DNA from: Terriglobales bacterium
GTDB taxonomy: Bacteria; Acidobacteriota; Terriglobia; Terriglobales; Acidobacteriaceae
DNA: 64,000 nt
Direction of reading: 5' to 3'
Assembly (NCBI GenBank): GCA_025462725.1
Contig: JAOAPE010000008.1
Location: 1-64,000, forward strand
Shown: positions 58,298-64,000 of the stretch, in pieces
Layout of the letters: the number at the start of each line of letters is the position of its first letter
How positions within the stretch are numbered: position 1 is the first letter of the stretch
Notes under the pieces: model-generated
The model's database searches: none
What the model was told of the DNA's origin: nothing
What the model saw: the letters and a program-made list of their open reading frames with translations, nothing else
Position numbers and translations under genes: made by a program

Positions 58298-60268
58298 CTA
58301 ATCTTTCTGGTCTTTACTCTGTTGGTCAATAACGGTGCGGATCTCCGCTCCGAATTTTTCCTGCATGTATTTCACCATCGGATCTTCGGCTGCGCGACTG
58401 CGTGCGCTGCCCGATGGACGCGACGTTCCCCGATGTGCCGGTTGCGACGGCGCCGCATTCGGATTCCCGCCACTCACCACTTTCACTCTGATGGGACGAC
58501 CTGCGCTCTTGGTGGCCGCAGCATTCACCATCTTCTTCGGTTCCGCCCCGAATGACATATCGATCATCACCGCCGACTGCACAACCTTAATCGTCAGATC
58601 AGCACCTTCGAGCGACCACTCGCTACTATCAAGCATGTTCGCCAGCATGCCTTGCCCCGCATCTTCCAGTGCGCCGATAACCGCGCCTCGCAGTTGATCG
58701 GTGCCAACGTCCGCACTTGGATCGCTTTCAACGATGGGAGCAATCTGCCGAGTACTCGGCTTTGCTTCTGCGTTCTCAACGTCTGTGCGGGTGCCCCACG
58801 TACGCGGAGCCGACTCGGCGGAGCTTACGTGGGAACCTTGCTTGTTCGTATCGGCCGCATCCGCAATCGCAATCGCCGTCGCTACCGCCGCGGCTGTCGC
58901 AATCGCAGTTGATTTCGCGCTCGACTCAGTCAACGCAGTCACAACACCACCCGACATCTCCGGTACAGAACTTCGACCTTTGCGCGCGCGATCACTTTCA
59001 AATGGAGAAGGTGCGGACGGTGTAGATGGCGACGCAACGCGCTCCGGAACACTCGTCCGTTCTGGCGCCGCTGCTCGCGTGCTCGTGCTCGGTGCTGCCG
59101 TTTGAGTGCTTCGCGAACCGCCGGAACCAATTGGCTGCTGACTTAGCAACTCCTCAAGCGGCAACATGCGTTGCGCATGAACCATTTTCAAAATGCCGAG
59201 TTCCAGATGGAAGCGTTGCTCTTGCTTGTAACCGAGATCATCGTGCGTGCGCAGCGCGATGTTTAAAAACCTCGTGAGGTCTTCTTCCGCGAATTGGTTC
59301 GCGACACGTTGCACCCGCGCGCGTTCATCCTGCGATATCTGCAGCAGCTGAGAATCAGCTCCCGCCACTCTCGCCACGACTGCGTTGCGCAAGAAGCGCA
59401 CAAGTTGTTTCACAAAGTGCATCGGGCTCTGGCCTTCGGTCACCAGCTTGTCGATGAGCTGTAAAACTTCCTGGCTCGAACTCTTACCCACAGAGTTCAT
59501 CAAACTCTCAAGAATCTCCGACGACACCGAACCAACCAACCCGCGCACCTGCTCCGCTGTGATGGTGGCGGACACGGCATTACCCGCAATTGCCTGGTCC
59601 ATGATGGAGAGCGCGTCGCGCATGGATCCATCGCCCGCTTCCGCGAGCACGGCAACAGCATCATCTTCGACAGCGATCTTCTCGTGCTTGGCGATCGCTT
59701 TCAGTTGCCCCACAATGTCGTCGAAGCGCACCGCATGAAAACTGAAATGCTGGCAGCGGGAGCGGATGGTCTGCGGAATATCTTCCGGCTGCGTCGTCGC
59801 CATCATGAAGATGATGTGCGGCGGCGGCTCTTCCAAGGTCTTCAGCAGCGCGTTGAATGCCGCGTCCGTGATCTGGTGGGCTTCGTCGAGGATGTAAATC
59901 TTGTACCGATCACGCGCTGGACGATATCGTGCCGCTTCGCGCAGCTCGCGTATCTCATCGATACCGCGGTTCGTCGCCGCGTCAATCTCAATCACATCCA
60001 CCGCACCGCCTGCGCGAATCTCGGTGCATGATTCGCACTCGCCGCACGGCTCCGGATTAGGACGATCGTTCTTTCGGCAGTTCAGCGCCATCGCCAAGAT
60101 GCGCGCAATCGTTGTCTTGCCGATTCCGCGGTGTCCGCTGAAGATGTATCCGTGCGCAATGCGCTGTTGCTCAATGGCATTTTTGAGCGTGCGGGTGACG
60201 TGGTCCTGTCCAATGACTTCGGAAAACTTCTGCGGACGGTACTTGCGCGCCAGGACCTGATAGCTCAT
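58298..60268 (-). CDS. dnaX: DNA polymerase III gamma/tau subunit DnaX
   Basis: A 656-residue clamp-loader ATPase. Walker A is GHRGIGKTT at about 45-53, the zinc-binding cysteines are in CRKND ... CGECESC, Walker B is ILDEAHQ, and sensor motif RSRCQHFSF and the lid follow. Beyond about residue 370 there is a long Ser/Ala/Thr-rich linker and a C-terminal tau-type domain (AVIGALEDAGQGMLANMLDS, then WSLEGADLTIKV). It loads the beta clamp and holds the polymerase cores. It is the first gene of dnaX-ybaB-recR. Confidence 0.96.
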   Translation of the reverse strand: MSYQVLARKYRPQKFSEVIGQDHVTRTLKNAIEQQRIAHGYIFSGHRGIGKTTIARILAMALNCRKNDRPNPEPCGECESCTEIRAGGAVDVIEIDAATNRGIDEIRELREAARYRPARDRYKIYILDEAHQITDAAFNALLKTLEEPPPHIIFMMATTQPEDIPQTIRSRCQHFSFHAVRFDDIVGQLKAIAKHEKIAVEDDAVAVLAEAGDGSMRDALSIMDQAIAGNAVSATITAEQVRGLVGSVSSEILESLMNSVGKSSSQEVLQLIDKLVTEGQSPMHFVKQLVRFLRNAVVARVAGADSQLLQISQDERARVQRVANQFAEEDLTRFLNIALRTHDDLGYKQEQRFHLELGILKMVHAQRMLPLEELLSQQPIGSGGSRSTQTAAPSTSTRAAAPERTSVPERVASPSTPSAPSPFESDRARKGRSSVPEMSGGVVTALTESSAKSTAIATAAAVATAIAIADAADTNKQGSHVSSAESAPRTWGTRTDVENAEAKPSTRQIAPIVESDPSADVGTDQLRGAVIGALEDAGQGMLANMLDSSEWSLEGADLTIKVVQSAVMIDMSFGAEPKKMVNAAATKSAGRPIRVKVVSGGNPNAAPSQPAHRGTSRPSGSARSRAAEDPMVKYMQEKFGAEIRTVIDQQSKDQKD

Positions 60269-60422
60269 AGGGAGAAGTTGATTATAAATGCTTCCGGAGC
60301 ACTACAGTTGCAGTGAATATTGCTCGGCCGCAGCCGCCAAAATCACGGACTCTTGATCGGTGAGAACTTCAGACTTGCAAAACATGTAGGCTAGGCGGTA
60401 CGCTTTACCGCTTGTAGGCACG

Positions 60423-60785
60423 ATGGAACTTAAGGTATCAAAACGAATCGCAGATGGCGTCCCGGTTGTGGACGTCCACGGTCGTCTTGTCTTCGGTGAA
60501 GAGACGAAGGTGCTGCGCAATTTCGTGAAAGACATTCTCGAAGTGAGTGGACAAGCGGTGGTGCTCAACCTCGAGCAACTCGCTTACGTCGACAGCGGCG
60601 GGATAGGCACGCTGGTCGGCCTCTACACCACAGCGAGGGCCGCGGGAGGCGACATCAAACTTGCGTGCCCTAACGCACGTGTCCAGCACGTGCTCGAGAT
60701 CACTCGATTGTTTTCTGTCCTCGGCGTTTGTCCCACGGAAAGTAAAGCGATCGAGGAACTGCGACGCCACACCGGCGCAGCCTAG
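60423..60785 (+). CDS. STAS-domain anti-sigma factor antagonist
   Basis: A 120-residue single STAS domain: VPVVDVHGRLVFGEETKVLR, VVLNLEQLAYVDSGGIGTLV and LEITRLFSVLGVCPTESKAI. Ser58 in VDSGG is the usual phosphorylation site of SpoIIAA-type antagonists, which release sigma factors from their anti-sigma partners. No partner kinase or phosphatase gene is adjacent. It diverges from dnaX with a 154-base spacer. Confidence 0.92.
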   Translation: MELKVSKRIADGVPVVDVHGRLVFGEETKVLRNFVKDILEVSGQAVVLNLEQLAYVDSGGIGTLVGLYTTARAAGGDIKLACPNARVQHVLEITRLFSVLGVCPTESKAIEELRRHTGAA

Positions 60786-60867
60786 TAAGCGCTCCTGCAA
60801 AAATCGCTGCTTCGGATCACGCTGCTGCGAATCACCCGTTAAATCCTATTGTGACCAGGGCCGAGCG

Positions 60868-61374
60868 CTAGCGCGTTGCCGCTACTTCCACGTTCTTCTC
60901 TGCAGCGGCCCTCTTTGATTTCTCTTGCTCTTCCGCCGCGGCCTTCTTCAACTTCTCTTGCTCTTCTTCGGTGTACATGGTGCCGCGACAGTTCTTTGCG
61001 CCGCAGTGGCAGATGCAGGGATCATCATCGCCGTCATACAAGTTGTAGTCGTAAGAAAGTTCTTCGCCCGCTTCGATGTCGCGCAGCGCCATGATCCACA
61101 CGCGCCCGTTGATCTCATCCGTCTCGCAATTCGGATCGCAGCAATGATTGATGAATGCGGCAATTCCATTCCCATCGATGATATTCACGCCATCATCGAG
61201 GCCGAAAAGATACGTGTACGCGCGGCCTTCATAGAGTTCATCCGCGCGCTCGCGCGTGATGCGCGGGCCAGTGTACTCGACGATGTGCGCATCTTTTTTT
61301 ATCGGGGAGGTTGTGTAAACACCGGCAGCATGAATGTCAGAAGATCGAACGATTAGGCCCACAGCGGAGAGCAC
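60868..61374 (-). CDS. SET-domain protein methyltransferase
   Basis: A 168-residue protein that is mostly a SET domain: GVYTTSPIKKDAHIVEYTG, AFINHCCDPNCETDEI (the NHxxxPN motif), GEELSYDYNLYDGDDDPC and a post-SET cysteine cluster (CICHCGAKNCRG). The C-terminal ~35 residues are a Glu/Lys/Ala helix with two copies of an (E)EQEKxKxAAAE unit. SET enzymes methylate lysine with S-adenosylmethionine. The bacterial substrate is unknown. A GTG at 61374 is shown; GTG at 61362 with GAGGTG ahead is equally plausible. Confidence 0.88.
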   Translation of the reverse strand: MLSAVGLIVRSSDIHAAGVYTTSPIKKDAHIVEYTGPRITRERADELYEGRAYTYLFGLDDGVNIIDGNGIAAFINHCCDPNCETDEINGRVWIMALRDIEAGEELSYDYNLYDGDDDPCICHCGAKNCRGTMYTEEEQEKLKKAAAEEQEKSKRAAAEKNVEVAATR

Positions 61375-61440
61375 CTCATAAGTAGTGACGAGTCAGTATA
61401 TCGCTGGAGCGAATAAATATGCAGCGCAGGATTTCCACAA

Positions 61441-61456
61441 CGTTCCACGTGGAACA
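61441..61456. other. Candidate parS site (ParB-binding palindrome)
   Basis: The 14-base perfect palindrome GTTCCACGTGGAAC lies at 61442-61455, and the 16-mer CGTTCCACGTGGAACA differs from the parS form TGTTCCACGTGGAACA at the first base only. It sits between the SET gene and the oligopeptidase gene. ParB binds parS to load SMC and segregate origins. No parA or parB gene is in the window. Confidence 0.7.
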
Positions 61457-61479
61457 TTTTGAAATGAAACTTGTGTTTT

Positions 61480-61513
61480 CAAAAAATTAGGCGGTCATCG
61501 GTGATGACCGCCT
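61480..61513 (-). terminator. Rho-independent terminator of the oligopeptidase gene
   Basis: AGGCGGTCATC (61489-61499) is the complement of 61503-61513 around a 3-base loop. Read on the minus strand it is followed by AATTTTTTG. It lies about 50 bases after the stop of the M3 peptidase gene. Confidence 0.85.
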
Positions 61514-61561
61514 GGTTATTGAGCAAATAGTTGTTGTGCTTCTGTTACTCCCGTTTTATCT

Positions 61562-63544
61562 CTACTCGGTCTGGTCGAGCCAGCGTTTGTAGGCCTCGAA
61601 GTTGTAGGGGCGGCCGAGGAACTTGGTGATGAGTTCGGCAGCCGGCTTTGAGGCGCCGGGTTCGAGGACTTCCTTCCTGTATCTCATGGCGACGGCGGGG
61701 TTCATGAAGCCATCCTTCTGAAATTCGGTGAGGATGTCACGGGCGATCACCAACGACCACATGTAGGTGTAGTAGAAGGCGGAGTAGCCTTCGAGGTGTC
61801 CAAATGCGGTCTGGAAGTGGGTGTCCGAGACATATTTAAAAGGAGTGTATTTCTCAGTCACCATCTGTGTCATTTGGTCGGTGTCGATGTCCTTGGGGTC
61901 GCGATTGTAGAGGCCGAGGCTGAGTGCGGCGAGGGACATCTGCCGGCGGACACCCAGGCCTTTGCCGGCTTCCTGTGCGCGGCGGAGGCGCTTCACCATC
62001 TCAGTCGGGATGGGTTCGCCGGTCTGATAGTGCTTAGCGAAGAGCTGTAGTGTGCTTGGAGTGATGGTCCATTCTTCAAACATCTGAGAGGGCGCTTCGA
62101 TGAAGTCCCACTGGAAGCTGTATCCGGACCACTTTGGTTGTCCCGAGAAAATCAAGTGGACGGTGTGGCCGAATTCGTGGAAGAAAGTTGTGACATCGGA
62201 GTGCTCCATCAATGCAGGGCCTTTTGATGGGTCAGGGAAGTTACAGACGAGAACGGCTTCCGGGAGATAGGTTCCGGCGCGGCCGGGAGTGAGGAAGAAA
62301 TTGGCGGCGTGGCTGTACTTGTTCTCACGCGGGAACATGTCGAGATAAATACGGCCGAGGTTCTTTTTGCCATCGTAAATGTCATAGGCCTCGACGCTGG
62401 AGTGCCAGACCTTGGCATCTTTAGCTTTGCGGAATTCGACTCCATACATCTTGCTGACGATGCCAAACAGGCCATCTTTCACGTGGTTGTATTCGAGATA
62501 AGGGCGCACTACCTGCGAATCGAAGTTGTACTTGGTGGCGCGCAGGCGCTCGCTGTAGAAGCTAGAGTCCCAGGGGTTGACGGCGGTCGCAGCGGGATTG
62601 TCCTGCTTGGCGACTTCGAGTAGTTCGGCGTAATCCACCTTCATGCGGCTGTCAGCGGCGGCGGTGATCTTCTCGATGAAGTCGCCGGCATTCTTGGCAT
62701 TGCCGATCATCTTGTTCTCGGTTGCGTAGTCGGCCCAGTTCTTGTAGCCGAGGAGCGTGGCCAATTCGTAACGTTTCGCCATCATGCGCTTGAGCACGTC
62801 CATGTTTTCCGGATAGGCGCGCTGGTTGTAAACGCGATAGAAACGCTCGCGAGCAGCGGAGTTCTTCGCGTACTTCATGAAGGGGATGTAATCGGGATAG
62901 CTGGTGTTGAGGACGATTTTGCCGTCCTTGGCGGGATGCGACTTGATGTAGTCGTCAGGAAGGCCATCGAGTTCCGCAGGAGTGAAGCTGGCGGTGCGAA
63001 CGCCCTTGGCGATGTTCTTGTTGAATTCCTGTCCGATCTTGGTGAGTTCATCATTCAACGCGGTAATGCGAGCGCGAGTGGGTTCATCGCGGTCAACACC
63101 AGAACGTCGGAAATCGGAGAGGGTCTGCTTGACTAGATACTTGGTGGCTTCGTCTGACCTGGAGATATCGAGCGCGACGATGGCATCGTAGACGCCGCGG
63201 TCGAGACTGATCTCGGTGCTGAGGGCGGAGGCGTCCTGTCCGCACTTTTCAGAGGCGTTGCGCATGCTCTCGTCAGGCTCAACTTCCTGGGCGAGGCTGG
63301 CGCGGTCGGCGGCAAAACTGATGTCGAGATTGGCATTGTCGAATGCCTGGAGCGTCTGCATGGTGTTGCGGGGCGCCTTCATGGCTTTGAGACGCGTGAT
63401 CTCAGTGCGTGCGTTGTCGAGGTCGGCTTTGCAGGCGGCGTTGAATTGTTCAACGGTGCCAGTAAGGATGACAGCGCCGGGGAAATCTTTCTGAGCAAAG
63501 GCGAAAGATGAGAAGAGAAGTACAGCAACAAAAGCTTTGCGCAT
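61562..63544 (-). CDS. Exported M3 family oligopeptidase
   Basis: A 660-residue zinc metallopeptidase of family M3 (thimet-oligopeptidase type). A signal peptide (AFVAVLLFSSFAFAQK) sends it out of the cytoplasm. The catalytic region holds TTFFHEFGHTVHL with HEFGH at residues 456-460 and a downstream EAPSQMFEEW that supplies the third zinc ligand. The fold should cut short peptides only. It likely recycles peptides in the periplasm. It ends 29 bases before nothing else on this strand, and a terminator follows. Most M3 enzymes are cytosolic, so the signal peptide is noteworthy. Confidence 0.93.
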   Translation of the reverse strand: MRKAFVAVLLFSSFAFAQKDFPGAVILTGTVEQFNAACKADLDNARTEITRLKAMKAPRNTMQTLQAFDNANLDISFAADRASLAQEVEPDESMRNASEKCGQDASALSTEISLDRGVYDAIVALDISRSDEATKYLVKQTLSDFRRSGVDRDEPTRARITALNDELTKIGQEFNKNIAKGVRTASFTPAELDGLPDDYIKSHPAKDGKIVLNTSYPDYIPFMKYAKNSAARERFYRVYNQRAYPENMDVLKRMMAKRYELATLLGYKNWADYATENKMIGNAKNAGDFIEKITAAADSRMKVDYAELLEVAKQDNPAATAVNPWDSSFYSERLRATKYNFDSQVVRPYLEYNHVKDGLFGIVSKMYGVEFRKAKDAKVWHSSVEAYDIYDGKKNLGRIYLDMFPRENKYSHAANFFLTPGRAGTYLPEAVLVCNFPDPSKGPALMEHSDVTTFFHEFGHTVHLIFSGQPKWSGYSFQWDFIEAPSQMFEEWTITPSTLQLFAKHYQTGEPIPTEMVKRLRRAQEAGKGLGVRRQMSLAALSLGLYNRDPKDIDTDQMTQMVTEKYTPFKYVSDTHFQTAFGHLEGYSAFYYTYMWSLVIARDILTEFQKDGFMNPAVAMRYRKEVLEPGASKPAAELITKFLGRPYNFEAYKRWLDQTE

Positions 63545-64000
63545 GTAGGGGAATCTCCTGAAAGAGGGACTTAGGTTGAAATAATAGACTGCGGCGAGGG
63601 GAAAGTGTTGGCAAGAAAAAACAGCCGTCAGCCATCAGCCTTCAGCAAAAAGCAAAAACAAACTAACCGCGGATAGAAGACAGATCAAAGAAGGATGTCA
63701 ATGCGGGTTCACCGCGGAGGCCCGAAAGAAGGCAAAGGCAACTCTAATCAAAAACTTAACCGCAGATGAACGCAGGTCAACGCAGATTAAGATCGGGTAT
63801 GGCGGAGGCGCGGGTCGGTGCGGCGATTGAACCTCCCTCTTTTGGAGACTCCTTTTCACTGAACGCGCCAACTGTAAACGTCGCGCCCATCACCTAAAAT
63901 CCTTGCTTATTCACTCCGACAAACTGCAAACAATTGCAACATGGGCGCAAGGAAGTGCGATTTCCGGTCGGTTTTTGGCTTGAAGACGAGTAGATTTCTA
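63545..64000. other. Intergenic right end with degenerate repeats
   Basis: No gene is supported. Degenerate units of the type ACCGCGGAT/ACCGCAGAT occur at about 63666, 63710 and 63757-63791, the last as several near-copies of GCAGATGAACGCAGGTCAAC. A tract GTCAGCCATCAGCCTTCAGC lies near 63626. Similar human-readable repeat families are scattered through related genomes. Confidence 0.4.

Overview
The window looks like a chromosomal segment of an acidobacterium (Terriglobia/Koribacter-like). This rests on family content only: a VWFA-related 'acidobacterial' surface protein, a PEP-CTERM protein, a TPR-bearing Ser/Thr kinase, the receiver-like/HTH regulator type common in that phylum, a complete diderm dcw cluster and typical dispersed intergenic repeats. 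No rRNA, tRNA, integrase, transposase or CRISPR array was found.

Left part (1-25870) is accessory. It has many small hypothetical genes, changing strands, zinc-ribbon membrane proteins, a photoactive-yellow-protein-like PAS protein, an SRAP/YedK protein and defence-associated families (Ymh/TIGR02391, a broken DUF262-DUF1524 GmrSD-like gene, an AlbA_2 Schlafen-type protein). Several genes carry a single frameshift or an in-frame stop. The part ends in a comM gene reduced to its C-terminal third, which marks a junction with the core chromosome.

The centrepiece of the left part is a tight eight-gene operon (10210-19096). In order it encodes a membrane-anchored vWA protein, a small membrane protein, an 810-residue FtsZ/tubulin-like protein, a signal-anchored exported protein, an unrecognised protein, a MotA/TolQ/ZorA-like membrane protein with a long cytoplasmic tail, a MotB/OmpA/ZorB-like protein and a coiled-coil protein. 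A small XRE regulator with tandem operator-like palindromes sits just upstream, and the operon promoter has two dyads. The set matches a tubulin-family/vWA/OmpA membrane-remodelling system predicted from genome context and, as far as I know, not characterised. The stator-like pair suggests it is ion-driven, and the neighbourhood suggests a role in conflict or defence.

Right part (25872-64000) is core. It holds lon, a PEP-CTERM protein, a MoaD-MoaE fusion, a VWFA protein and a kinase-TPR protein. Then comes the division and cell-wall cluster mraZ-rsmH-(small ORF)-ftsL-ftsI-murE-murF-mraY-murD-ftsW-murG-murC-ftsQ-ftsA-ftsZ, preceded by a promoter with 10-bp-spaced MraZ-type repeats. murB and ddl are absent from it. 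After it lie a second transpeptidase, a DUF1059 protein, a glycogen-debranching-type GH133 enzyme, a response regulator, the dnaX-ybaB-recR operon, a STAS protein, a SET-domain protein, a candidate parS site and an exported M3 oligopeptidase. Intergenic gaps hold short palindromes, a 119-bp tandem repeat and a 24-bp dispersed repeat.
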